Position numbers and translations under genes: made by a program. DNA of 64,000 nucleotides from FEN-1297 sp963787005 (GTDB lineage: Bacteria; Bacteroidota; Ignavibacteria; Ignavibacteriales; Ignavibacteriaceae), in contig CAWBBX010000026.1 in assembly GCA_963787005.1 (NCBI GenBank), positions 1 through 64,000 of the forward strand. The letters run 5' to 3'. Shown one piece after another: positions 16,588 to 24,940 of the stretch. How positions within the stretch are numbered: the first letter of the stretch is position 1; the number at the start of each line of letters is the position of its first letter. A model generated the notes under the pieces. That model was not told the origin of the DNA. It made no database searches and saw nothing but the letters and a program-made list of their open reading frames with translations.

Positions 16588-17637
16588 ATGTCTGCTAATG
16601 GAAAAATTAAAGTTGGTGTACTCGGAGCCACGGGAAGCGTAGGACAGAAATTTATTTCACTTTTAGAAGATCATCCTTGGTTCGAACTTACGGAAGTCGC
16701 AGCTTCGGAAAAGTCGGCTGGCAAATCCTACAAAGACGCGGTTAACTGGGTATTATCCTCTCCCCTTCCGGCCAAAACTGCCGGATTAACGGTGAAGAGC
16801 TGCGATCCCGGACTCGACTGCAAAATTGTATTCTCGGGCCTCGACTCCGGCGTTGCAGGTCCGATAGAGGAAGCGTTTGCTAACGCGGGATACATCGTGG
16901 TTTCCAATTCGAAAAACCACAGGATGGATAAAGATGTCCCGCTGCTCGTACCGGAAATTAACGCCGATCATCTCGAGCTTATAAAGGAGCAGAAATTTAA
17001 AGGAGGCTGTATCGTTACTAATCCCAACTGCTCCACAATAGGAATGGTACTTGCGCTTAAGCCTCTTGCGGATAAATTCGGATTGGAGGCCGTAAACGTT
17101 GTAACTATGCAGGCTTTGTCGGGTGCTGGTTATCCCGGTGTTTCCAGTCTTGACATAATAGACAACGTAATTCCTTATATAGGCGGCGAGGAAGACAAAC
17201 TTGAGAACGAACCTAGAAAAATTTTAGGTAAATATGAAAACGGAGGCATCTCAGGTTACGATATAAATATAAGCGCGCAGTGCAACAGGGTAGGTGTAGT
17301 AGACGGGCACCTGGAATGTGTTCAGGTTAAGCTTAAGAAGAAAGCATCGAAAGAAGAATTAATTGAAGCGTGGAGAAACTTTACTTCTGAAGCACAGGAG
17401 CTCGATCTTCCCACAGCACCTGTTCATCCGGTTTATTATTTTGAGGAGGACAATTATCCTCAGCCGCGCATACACAGGAATTTGGATAAAGGCATGGCCG
17501 CTTCCGTCGGAAGATTAAGAGAAGACAAATTGTTCGATTACAAGTTTGTAGTACTTTCTCACAACACCAACAGAGGTGCGGCCGGCGGAGCTCTTCTCTG
17601 CGGCGAGTTGATGAAGGCAAAAGGATATATTAATTAA
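16588..17637 (+). CDS. asd: Aspartate-semialdehyde dehydrogenase, archaeal/fungal-type
   Basis: NADPH-dependent reduction of aspartyl phosphate to the semialdehyde used by ThrA and for lysine and diaminopimelate. Residues from the chosen start include VGVLGATGSVGQKF and the active-site cysteine in TNPNCSTIGMVLAL. ALSGAGYPGVSS and HNTNRGAAGGALL near the end fit the shorter archaeal/fungal-type enzyme rather than the usual bacterial one. I start at ATG 16588 (MSANGKIKVG), preceded by AGAGAGAA, giving 349 residues; an in-frame ATG at 16540 adds 16 polar residues and has no ribosome-binding site. It lies about 110 bases after thrA. Confidence 0.9.
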   Translation: MSANGKIKVGVLGATGSVGQKFISLLEDHPWFELTEVAASEKSAGKSYKDAVNWVLSSPLPAKTAGLTVKSCDPGLDCKIVFSGLDSGVAGPIEEAFANAGYIVVSNSKNHRMDKDVPLLVPEINADHLELIKEQKFKGGCIVTNPNCSTIGMVLALKPLADKFGLEAVNVVTMQALSGAGYPGVSSLDIIDNVIPYIGGEEDKLENEPRKILGKYENGGISGYDINISAQCNRVGVVDGHLECVQVKLKKKASKEELIEAWRNFTSEAQELDLPTAPVHPVYYFEEDNYPQPRIHRNLDKGMAASVGRLREDKLFDYKFVVLSHNTNRGAAGGALLCGELMKAKGYIN

Positions 17638-17939
17638 CTGAAGTTGCGTAAATTGATTGGGTTGCGTGGAATGATGTCCAAAGGACTCCTTCGGGGGAGA
17701 AATGGAATAATGGAATGTTGAGCGGCTAATACGGGAGATACCTAAAAGGAACATTCCTTTTAAATTCTTTGAGCCTTAATATAATTTTAATTATCAACAA
17801 AATTAGGGACAATTGCCACAAAGACTCAAAGACTCGAAGTTGATAGTAATACGTTTTTAACACCCCCCTTGGATTGAGGGTAATGTTAATTTTATACTAA
17901 TACGGTTATTTATAGAATTCCAACAATGAAAAGTACATA
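17638..17939. other. Intergenic asd-thrB with a degenerate repeat
   Basis: No gene seen. Inverted arms CTTTGAGCCTT (17767-17777) and AAGACTCAAAG (17821-17831) pair over 11 bases with one G-U on the plus-strand RNA; the right arm continues as a CACAAAGACTC repeat, related to the hairpin at 32885-32935. A C-rich run lies at about 17862. Confidence 0.4.
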
Positions 17940-18875
17940 ATGGAAAAAAGCATAAAGGTATTCGCTCCCGCGTCGGTAACTAACGTAAGCTGCGGCTTCG
18001 ACATAATGGGCTTCGCTATTGAATGGCCCGGCGACGAGCTGGTTCTAAATATGAATAATAAGAAAGGTATCTCGATAACAAAAATTACAGGCGACAACGG
18101 AAAGCTTCCCCTGCAAATCGAGAAGAATACGGCCGGACTTTCGCTTCTTGCTCTCGCCGATCATCTAAAGATAAAGGATGGAATCGAAATAGAGATCCAC
18201 AAGAAGATGGCATTGGGCAGCGGACTGGGTTCGAGCGCCGCAAGCGCCGTGGCGAGCGTCTTCGCTTTAAACGAACTTCTTGATAGGCCTCTCACCAGAC
18301 ATGAACTTCTCCCATTCGCACTCGAGGGAGAAAAACTTACATGCGGCGGCACACCTCATGCGGATAACGTTTCGGCGTGCCTTTTAGGCGGATTTGTCAT
18401 CGTAAGGAGTATCACCCCTATAGACGTCATCGGAATCGATACGCCCGAAAATCTCTTCTGCACCATCGTTCATCCGCATATAGAAATTAATACGGCCGAC
18501 ACACGAAAAATCTTAAGAAAACAGATCCTTCTATCCGACGCGGTTAAGCAGTGGGGCAACGTTGCCGGATTAGTAGCGGGAATGATAAACAAAGATTACG
18601 AACTCATCGGAAGATCGCTGCAGGACGTAATAATAGAGCCGATACGTTCTATCCTCATTCCCGGCTTCGATTCTATAAAAGAAAGCGCTATAAAAGCCGG
18701 GGCGCTTGGTTGCGGTATATCCGGATCGGGACCGTCCATCTTCGCGTTCAGTAAATCGAGGAAGACAGCAGAAAAAGCAGGAGCGGCGATGCAGGAAAAA
18801 CTTAAAGAGCTGAAGATCAAAAACGATCTCTACATCTCTCAAATTAACAAAGAAGGTCCGAAGGTTATTGGATGA
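17940..18875 (+). CDS. thrB: Homoserine kinase
   Basis: GHMP-family kinase phosphorylating homoserine for ThrC. The 311-residue protein has the N-terminal signature FAPASVTNVSCGFDIMGFA, the ATP loop ALGSGLGSSAASAVASV (about residues 88-104) and the C-terminal GALGCGISGSGPSIFA. The length is typical. It lies between asd and thrC on the same strand, with 302 bases before it and 55 after, so it could use the thr promoter or an unseen local one. The homoserine made by ThrA is shared with MetX downstream. Confidence 0.95.
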   Translation: MEKSIKVFAPASVTNVSCGFDIMGFAIEWPGDELVLNMNNKKGISITKITGDNGKLPLQIEKNTAGLSLLALADHLKIKDGIEIEIHKKMALGSGLGSSAASAVASVFALNELLDRPLTRHELLPFALEGEKLTCGGTPHADNVSACLLGGFVIVRSITPIDVIGIDTPENLFCTIVHPHIEINTADTRKILRKQILLSDAVKQWGNVAGLVAGMINKDYELIGRSLQDVIIEPIRSILIPGFDSIKESAIKAGALGCGISGSGPSIFAFSKSRKTAEKAGAAMQEKLKELKIKNDLYISQINKEGPKVIG

Positions 18876-18930
18876 CCTGAACCAACGGCCTTCAGAGGAT
18901 TAATATTTCTGATTCTTTACCGGATAAATA

Positions 18931-20238
18931 ATGAAACTTTACAGTACAAAAGATAAAAACGTGAGTGTCTCGTTTAAGGAAGCCGTTATAAAAGGCCTGG
19001 CCGGAGACGGCGGCTTGTTCATGCCGGCAGAGATTCCGGTTCTGCCTAAAGAATTTATACAGGCACTCAAAGACATTCAGCTTCCGGAAATAGCTTACCA
19101 AGTTTCGTACAATTTGTTGAAGGATGAAATTCCAACGGAAGATCTTCGAGGTATTGTCGAGCGAGCCATTACATTCGATGCTCCTTTAGTTAAGCTGGCT
19201 GAAGATAAATTTATTCTTGAGTTATTCCACGGACCGACGCTGGCCTTCAAAGATTTCGGCGCAAGGTTTATGGCAAAAATGCTCGAGTATTTTAACCGCG
19301 GTTCCGATAAAGAAATTATAATATTAGTAGCTACATCCGGCGATACCGGCAGCGCCGTGGCAAACGGCTTTTATAAAACCGAGGGCATAAAGGTTGTGCT
19401 TCTTTACCCTTCGGAGAAGGTCAGCAGAATTCAAGAACAGCAGCTAACGACTTTAGGCGAAAACATTACGGCTCTTGAGGTGGAAGGTACATTCGACGAC
19501 TGTCAGCGTCTTGTGAAGGGCGCTTTCCCTGATGAAGTCCTTTCATCAAAATTAACGCTGTCATCCGCCAATTCTATAAACATAGCGCGGCTTCTTCCGC
19601 AGTCATTTTACTATTTCAACGCGTATGGGAGATTGGGTAATGCGGATAAACCGGTGATCTTTTCCGTACCCAGCGGAAATTTCGGTAATTTAACCGCCGG
19701 TCTTTTTGCCAACAAGATGGGACTGCCTGTATCAAAGTTTATCGCGGCTACAAATGCTAACGATGTTTTTACTCAATACATTCAAACAGGTAAGTACGTG
19801 CCTCGTGCTTCGGTAAGAACGCTTTCGAACGCCATGGATGTGGGCGATCCGAGCAACTTTGCCAGGATACAGGCATTGTATAATCACAATCATGAAACGG
19901 TAAAAGAAAGAATTGCCAGCTTTAGCTTTGATGACGCTGCAACAAAAAAAGGAATCTCAGAAATTCGCGAACGATACGGCTATACTATCGATCCGCACGG
20001 CTCGGTGGGATTTTTAGCGTTGGAAAAATATTTGAAAGATAATAATCTCAACAACACCGCGGGTATTGTGCTCGAAACCGCCCATCCCGCTAAGTTTAAA
20101 GATATAGTAGAAGAGGCAGTCGGCGTTCCTGTGGAAATCCCGGAACGTCTCGCATACTGCATGCAGAAGCAAAAACATTCTACTATCATATCTAAAGACT
20201 TTGATGAATTTAAAGAGTACCTGATTTCAAGTTTTTAG
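18931..20238 (+). CDS. thrC: Threonine synthase
   Basis: PLP enzyme converting O-phosphohomoserine to threonine. The 435-residue protein begins MKLYSTKDKN and has the PLP-lysine region GPTLAFKDFGARFMAKML (near residue 110), then VATSGDTGSAVANGF and PSGNFGNLTAGLFA, the phosphate-binding segment. The length and the KLYSTKD start place it in the ThrC group of Gram-negative bacteria. It closes the thrA-asd-thrB-thrC run. Confidence 0.95.
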   Translation: MKLYSTKDKNVSVSFKEAVIKGLAGDGGLFMPAEIPVLPKEFIQALKDIQLPEIAYQVSYNLLKDEIPTEDLRGIVERAITFDAPLVKLAEDKFILELFHGPTLAFKDFGARFMAKMLEYFNRGSDKEIIILVATSGDTGSAVANGFYKTEGIKVVLLYPSEKVSRIQEQQLTTLGENITALEVEGTFDDCQRLVKGAFPDEVLSSKLTLSSANSINIARLLPQSFYYFNAYGRLGNADKPVIFSVPSGNFGNLTAGLFANKMGLPVSKFIAATNANDVFTQYIQTGKYVPRASVRTLSNAMDVGDPSNFARIQALYNHNHETVKERIASFSFDDAATKKGISEIRERYGYTIDPHGSVGFLALEKYLKDNNLNNTAGIVLETAHPAKFKDIVEEAVGVPVEIPERLAYCMQKQKHSTIISKDFDEFKEYLISSF

Positions 20239-20286
20239 CAATTAATAAAGAAGAGAAATTATAAAAATCATTTAGAGGAACCGAAA

Positions 20287-21102
20287 ATGGACACAAAACA
20301 GAAGATCGCGATTATTGGCGGCGGCAACATAGGACTTGCCATAGCAGACGGTATTTTAAATTCCGGGACGTATCCCGCGGAAAACGTATACATAACAAGA
20401 AGAAAAATAGAACCCATCAAGGATTACTCTAAAAAAGGATTCAACGTAACTAGCGATAATATCGAAGCCGTAAAAAATTCAAACGTGGTCGTTATAGCCG
20501 TCCAGCCGAAACAGCTCGACGAAGTAATGCTTCAAATAAAAAATGAATTGAAGCCGGCAAAACATGTTTTAATTTCCGTAGTTTCAGGCGCGGGAATTAA
20601 AGAGATCAGGGAATTGGCGGGAGCGGATATTCAGGTTGTCCGGGCAATGCCTAATACCGCAATCGCAATTAGAGAATCGATGACGTGCCTCTCTTCGGAT
20701 ACAAAAACTAACGGCGCTCTTAAAATAGCCAAGAAAATTTTCGATCCGGTCGGTAAGACTTTGGTAATAGACGAAGAGTTGATGGTTCCGGCCACAGCGC
20801 TTTGCGCATGCGGCATAGCTTTCTTTTTGAGAGCCGTAAGAGCAGCGTCTCAGGGCGGTATTGAGATCGGTTTCCATTCTGAGGAAGCTTTATTGATGGC
20901 CGCACAGACTGCCAAAGGCGCAGCATCGCTTCTTCTCGATATGGAAAGCCATCCCGAAAGCGAAGTGGATAAAGTAACCACGCCGCGCGGATGCACGATA
21001 TCCGGATTAAACCAGATGGAGCATAACGGCTTCAGCTCTGCGATGATCAGAGGCATAGTAACGTCGGCTGAAAAGGCCGCTAAATTATATACGGTGGATT
21101 AG
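20287..21102 (+). CDS. proC: Pyrroline-5-carboxylate reductase
   Basis: Last step of proline synthesis, NAD(P)H reduction of pyrroline-5-carboxylate. The 271-residue protein shows the Rossmann motif IAIIGGGNIGLAIADG, VVIAVQPKQLDEV, VVRAMPNTAIAI and the C-terminal signature TTPRGCTISGLNQME. It follows thrC by 48 bases with RBS AGAGGAA and may be read with the thr operon, although proline is not an aspartate-family product. Confidence 0.94.
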   Translation: MDTKQKIAIIGGGNIGLAIADGILNSGTYPAENVYITRRKIEPIKDYSKKGFNVTSDNIEAVKNSNVVVIAVQPKQLDEVMLQIKNELKPAKHVLISVVSGAGIKEIRELAGADIQVVRAMPNTAIAIRESMTCLSSDTKTNGALKIAKKIFDPVGKTLVIDEELMVPATALCACGIAFFLRAVRAASQGGIEIGFHSEEALLMAAQTAKGAASLLLDMESHPESEVDKVTTPRGCTISGLNQMEHNGFSSAMIRGIVTSAEKAAKLYTVD

Positions 21103-21211
21103 TATTAATCCGCCGCTTTGTATTTTCATGTAAATTTTTATTTTATTTATTCGATAATATTCCGCATTGTGAATCATTTATCACATTTATTGCATTTAAT
21201 AATTTTTGTTC

Positions 21212-21242
21212 TTGACATCTAATAAACCATACAGTATCTTTG
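21212..21242 (+). promoter_or_regulatory. Promoter of the met leader
   Basis: TTGACA at 21212-21217, a 17-base spacer, and TATCTTTG at 21235-21242, an exact TAnnTTTG. The predicted start (about 21247) leaves only a few bases before the Cys/Met leader ATG at 21254. Confidence 0.7.
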
Positions 21243-21253
21243 AATCCAATATA

Positions 21254-21355
21254 ATGAACGACAAAAAATTAAATATTGAAATTAACCTAAACATCACGGC
21301 AATGTGTTGCTGCTGTATGATGATGCGTATGTCATCACGGGAGGACACAGCCTGA
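21254..21355 (+). CDS. Cys/Met leader peptide (attenuation leader of the met genes)
   Basis: A 33-codon ORF. Residues 1-16 are MNDKKLNIEINLNITA and residues 17-26 read MCCCCMMMRM: four consecutive Cys codons between Met codons, then SSREDTA and stop. Such a cluster is very unlikely by chance, directly behind a promoter and before metY, whose product incorporates sulfide to make homocysteine. With the Cys run in the ribosome A site (21305-21316) the antiterminator strand at 21338-21344 stays free; a ribosome at the stop (21353) would cover it. The leader would sense charged tRNA-Cys and possibly tRNA-Met. No ribosome-binding site; initiation would be nearly leaderless. Confidence 0.8.
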   Translation: MNDKKLNIEINLNITAMCCCCMMMRMSSREDTA

Positions 21356-21420
21356 TCTAATTGTTTATAATAAAATTTTAGAACTGAGCCCTTCCGAAAC
21401 CTAATCGAGAAGGGTTTTTT
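21338..21420 (+). terminator. met attenuator: antiterminator and terminator
   Basis: The terminator stem CCCTTC (21389-21394) with GAAGGG (21409-21414), extended inside by CGA/TCG, is followed by six T. CGGGAGG (21338-21344), in codons 29-31 of the leader, pairs with CCTTCCG (21390-21396), which takes the terminator 5' arm. A small hairpin TGATGA/TCATCA (21318-21323, 21332-21337) sits just before it in the Met codons. Confidence 0.75.
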
Positions 21421-21466
21421 AATTTACAGAGCTTAATGACTTAAAATATTAATTACATATACATAA

Positions 21467-21589
21467 CTCTTATCGAGAAAGGTTGAGGGATCAGGCCCTG
21501 TGAAACCTTAGCAACCGCCCCGCTTAAGTCGGGGGACATGGTGCTACCTCCTGCCCTATACGGTTTTAACTAAAAGGGAAAGATGAGAG
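21467..21589 (+). promoter_or_regulatory. SAM-I (S-box) riboswitch aptamer
   Basis: Conserved S-box sequence is visible: P1 strands CTCTTATC (21467-21474) and GATGAGAG (21582-21589), the core GAGGGATCAGGCCCTGTGA and CCTTAGCAACC, and a P3 hairpin CCCCGCTTAAGTCGGGG. SAM binding stabilises P1 and favours termination. It lies downstream of the Cys/Met leader terminator and upstream of metY, so the transcript must pass two checks. Confidence 0.93.
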
Positions 21590-21646
21590 AAGAAGTTTTT
21601 AATAACAAAAACCTCTTCGGTAATCTTTCCGGAGAGGTTTTTTTTT
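21589..21646 (+). terminator. SAM riboswitch expression platform
   Basis: The terminator stem AAACCTCTTCGG (21609-21620) with CCGGAGAGGTTT (21629-21640), one G-U, is followed by a long T-run to 21646. The alternative antiterminator GAAGAAGTTTTT (21589-21600) with AAAAACCTCTTC (21607-21618) pairs 11 of 12 and shares a base with the P1 3' strand. This is the usual SAM OFF-switch logic. Confidence 0.85.
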
Positions 21647-21770
21647 GAGCAGTTCCGCCGCAGCGGAATTTGAAATGAGGAAGCGGATAAATCCTCGTTT
21701 CAAAAGCGCCGGAAACAAAAGAAGAAGAGTAAATAGTTCAAATATATAATATCTTGAAAGGATAAATGTC

Positions 21771-23108
21771 ATGGGTTCAAATGGAACAGAGCGCAACTAC
21801 AAATTCGAGACACTGCAGCTGCATGCGGGACAGCAGCCCGATCCCACAACGGGAGCGCGCGCGGTGCCTATCTACCAGACAACGTCGTACAATTTCAACG
21901 ACGCGCAGCACGCAGCCGATCTATTCGGTCTGAAAAAATTCGGGAATATCTATACAAGGATTATGAATCCGACCACCGATGTTTTCGAGCAGAGAATTGC
22001 TGCGCTCGAAGGCGGTGCGGCGGCTCTTGCAACCGCTTCGGGTCAAGCGGCCCAGATTATCGCTGTAACTAATCTGGCGCAAGCAGGTGAAAATCTTGTT
22101 TCGACCAGCCTTCTTTACGGCGGCACTTACAATCAATTCAAAGTAACTCTTCCCCGCCTGGGTATAAACGTAAAATTTGTAAAGGATGATTCGCCGGAAG
22201 AGTTCGAAAAGCTTATCGATCCTAAGACAAAAGCCTTGTACATCGAGTCGATAGGCAACCCGCGTTTAAACGTGCCTGATATCGAAGCGATAGCCGAAGT
22301 GGCTCACAGACACGGTATACCGCTGATAGTGGATAACACCTTCGGAGCGGCCGGTTATCTTGTACGCCCGTTCGACCACGGTGCCGATATTATTACTGCA
22401 TCCGCTACAAAGTGGATAGGCGGACACGGAACTTCTATAGGCGGTGTAGTTGTAGATTCCGGTAAATTCGATTGGGGCAACGGCAACTTCCCTATTTTCA
22501 CCGAGCCGTCGCCGGGTTATCACGGACTCAATTTCAACGAGGTTTTCGGAAAAGGTTCGCAGTTCGGCAATATCGCGTTCATTATTAGAGCTAGAGTAGA
22601 AGGATTGAGAGATCTCGGACCGGCTTTGAGCCCGTTCAATGCGTTCCTTCTGCTTCAAGGACTCGAGACACTCTCTCTTCGAATCGAAAGACACGCGCAG
22701 AACGGCCTTGCGCTTGCGAAATGGCTCGAGCAGAATCCGAACGTAGATTGGGTTTGGTATCCGGGCCTAGAAAGCCATCCGTATCACGAGTTGGCAAAAA
22801 AATATCTGCGTAACGGTTTGTTCGGCTCTATGCTTTCGTTCGGAATTAAAGGCGGAATCGACGCGGGGAAAGCATTCGTTAATAACGTAAAGCTGTCCAG
22901 TCTTCTCGCCAACGTGGGCGACGCGAAGACACTCGTCATCCACCCTGCTTCCACCACTCACCAGCAGCTTTCCGAATCGGAACAGAAGGATGCGGGAGTT
23001 CTTCCGGAGCAGATAAGAGTCTCTACCGGAATTGAGCACATAGACGATATCATAGAAGATTTCGACGAAGCGATAAAAGCGGCTGTAAAAGAAGAAGCGG
23101 CGGTTTAA
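21771..23108 (+). CDS. metY: O-acetylhomoserine sulfhydrylase
   Basis: PLP enzyme replacing the acetyl group of O-acetylhomoserine with sulfide to give homocysteine. The 445-residue length is the MetY type, longer than cystathionine synthases of about 390. Visible are FETLQLHAGQQPDPTTGARA, YTRIMNPTTDVFE, GGTYNQF, IVDNTFGAAGYLV and the PLP lysine in TASATKWIGGHGTSIGG. The C-terminal HPASTTHQQLSESEQ is also typical. It lies 124 bases after the riboswitch terminator; RBS GAAAGGA. With metX downstream it makes homocysteine from homoserine supplied by ThrA. Confidence 0.95.
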   Translation: MGSNGTERNYKFETLQLHAGQQPDPTTGARAVPIYQTTSYNFNDAQHAADLFGLKKFGNIYTRIMNPTTDVFEQRIAALEGGAAALATASGQAAQIIAVTNLAQAGENLVSTSLLYGGTYNQFKVTLPRLGINVKFVKDDSPEEFEKLIDPKTKALYIESIGNPRLNVPDIEAIAEVAHRHGIPLIVDNTFGAAGYLVRPFDHGADIITASATKWIGGHGTSIGGVVVDSGKFDWGNGNFPIFTEPSPGYHGLNFNEVFGKGSQFGNIAFIIRARVEGLRDLGPALSPFNAFLLLQGLETLSLRIERHAQNGLALAKWLEQNPNVDWVWYPGLESHPYHELAKKYLRNGLFGSMLSFGIKGGIDAGKAFVNNVKLSSLLANVGDAKTLVIHPASTTHQQLSESEQKDAGVLPEQIRVSTGIEHIDDIIEDFDEAIKAAVKEEAAV

Positions 23109-23116
23109 ATTATAAA

Positions 23117-23146
23117 GCCCCTTCCCTAATCCGGAAGGGGCGGTTT
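23117..23146 (+). terminator. Terminator after metY
   Basis: GCCCCTTCC (23117-23125) pairs perfectly with GGAAGGGGC (23133-23141), followed by GGTTTTA. The short U-tract suggests partial termination before the OsmC-like gene. Confidence 0.65.
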
Positions 23147-23201
23147 TACGGTAAACACAAACAATTGTAAACTTTTTTCTTATTTTGAAGGATAATACTT
23201 A

Positions 23202-23723
23202 ATGGCGGATTCAAATCTTAAAAACGCATTACAATCGACTATAAATTTAATCCAGGAAAAGCCGGCGAAAGCGCAGGTCCAGTTTAAATCCGAAACCGAG
23301 TTGGTGAACGGATTACTCTGCAAGGCGAATATCAGGCAGTTCTCTTTCACTGTTGATGAGCCCCAAAGCCTGGGCGGAAACGATACGGCACCTAATCCGG
23401 TTGAGTTCGTTCTGGCGGCTCTAGGAACATGCCAGGAAATACTTTACGGAGTCTACGCTGAATTCTTCGGCGTAAAACTGGATTCGGTTAAGGTTATCGC
23501 TAAAGGAGATTTGAATCTGAAAGGATTATTCGGTCTCGATGAAAACGTTCCGGCCGGATTCCAGCATGTTTACTACGAGACGGAGATTAAAAGCCGTACC
23601 GAGAGAAATCTAATAGAGAAACTGGTGGAAACAGTCGAGAAAAACTGCCCTTTGCTCGACATACTTACAAGGTCGATAAAGGTGGGCGGTAAGGTCAACA
23701 TTTTAGAACCGGTAGCCGCGTAG
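23202..23723 (+). CDS. OsmC/Ohr family protein
   Basis: A 173-residue OsmC-fold protein. The two family cysteines are in VEFVLAALGTCQEI and ENNCPLLDI-like KNCPLLDIL. Members reduce organic hydroperoxides or act in sulfur handling through these thiols. It lies between metY and metX on the same strand, which favours a sulfur-assimilation role over general stress, but the substrate cannot be read from sequence. A terminator hairpin precedes it, so expression may differ from metY. Confidence 0.8.
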   Translation: MADSNLKNALQSTINLIQEKPAKAQVQFKSETELVNGLLCKANIRQFSFTVDEPQSLGGNDTAPNPVEFVLAALGTCQEILYGVYAEFFGVKLDSVKVIAKGDLNLKGLFGLDENVPAGFQHVYYETEIKSRTERNLIEKLVETVEKNCPLLDILTRSIKVGGKVNILEPVAA

Positions 23724-23767
23724 CGGTTTGCCTAAATGAAAATAATTAATTTAACAAGATATATAAC

Positions 23768-24940
23768 ATGAGTACAATATTGAAAGATTCCATTGGAGTA
23801 GCCGCTGAAACTAAGTTTGTAATTCTATTCGATGAGAATAAACCTCTATCGCTTGAAAGCGGAGAAAAATTATTTCCGGTGCAGACCGCTTTTCAGACGT
23901 ACGGTACTCTTAACGAAGAAGGTACAAACGCGGTTTTAATAAACCACGCTCTAACCGGAAACGCACACGCCGCCGGAATTATAACACCGGAGGAAGTAGA
24001 TAATTCGAAGGGCGAGGAATATTTATATAAGTACAACAGAATGAACGAGGGGAAATCGGGATGGTGGGATCGGTTAATCGGTCCGGGTAAAACCTTCGAT
24101 ACCAATAAGTATTTTGTTGTATCCCCAAATTTTCTCAGCGGCTGTTATGGTACTACCGGCCCTACAAGTATATCGCCGTTTACAGGGAAACCGTACGGAA
24201 CGGATTTCCCGATAATAACGGTCAGAGATATGGTCAGAGTTCAGTACGAACTGCTTAGGACTCTAGGTGTAAACAGACTTGTGACGGCGGCGGGAGGATC
24301 ACTCGGCGGAATGCAGGTATTGGAATGGGCCGTTATGTATCCCGACTTCCTTCAATCGATTATCCCCTCAGCAACCTCGGCCAGGCATTCTCCGTGGTGT
24401 ATTTCTCTGAACCAGGCTGCCCGCGACGCCATCACCAACGATCCCCTTTGGAACGACGGTAATTATTCCGAACAGCCGTTAAACGGTTTATCCCTCGCTA
24501 GAAAAATAGCCATGATCAGTTACCGGAGCGACGTGTCCTTCGAAAAGAAACACGGACGCAAACGGATATTAGAAAACAATCACTACTTCGATGAAAAAAA
24601 TCTCTTTCAAATTGAAAGTTATTTGAATTATCAAGGCGAAAAATTAGTTAAGAGATTTGATGCCAATACATATTTATATATTACCCGGGCAATGGACCTT
24701 CACGATCTCGGGTACGGCAGATCATCGCTTAAAGAAGCACTGGGGAGCATAAAGTGCAAGTCACTCAACATCGGCATATCTACGGACGTGCTTTACCCCG
24801 CCGCGGAACAGATAGAAATTGCGTCGATGATACCGGACTCTGTTTACGCGGAAATAAAATCTATTTACGGACACGATGCTTTTCTTATAGAGTTCGATCA
24901 GTTAAGCGGAGTTATTGAAAGTTTCCTAGCAGACTTATAA
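23768..24940 (+). CDS. metX: Homoserine O-acetyltransferase
   Basis: Acetylates homoserine with acetyl-CoA, giving the MetY substrate. The 390-residue alpha/beta hydrolase fold has NHALTGNAHA, SPNFLSGCYGTTGPTS, the nucleophile elbow AAGGSLGGMQVLEW, and the remaining triad residues in STDVLYPAAEQ and IYGHDAFLIE. The length suits MetX. Annotation as acetyl rather than succinyl transferase is by family similarity only. Last gene of the methionine set. Confidence 0.94.
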   Translation: MSTILKDSIGVAAETKFVILFDENKPLSLESGEKLFPVQTAFQTYGTLNEEGTNAVLINHALTGNAHAAGIITPEEVDNSKGEEYLYKYNRMNEGKSGWWDRLIGPGKTFDTNKYFVVSPNFLSGCYGTTGPTSISPFTGKPYGTDFPIITVRDMVRVQYELLRTLGVNRLVTAAGGSLGGMQVLEWAVMYPDFLQSIIPSATSARHSPWCISLNQAARDAITNDPLWNDGNYSEQPLNGLSLARKIAMISYRSDVSFEKKHGRKRILENNHYFDEKNLFQIESYLNYQGEKLVKRFDANTYLYITRAMDLHDLGYGRSSLKEALGSIKCKSLNIGISTDVLYPAAEQIEIASMIPDSVYAEIKSIYGHDAFLIEFDQLSGVIESFLADL

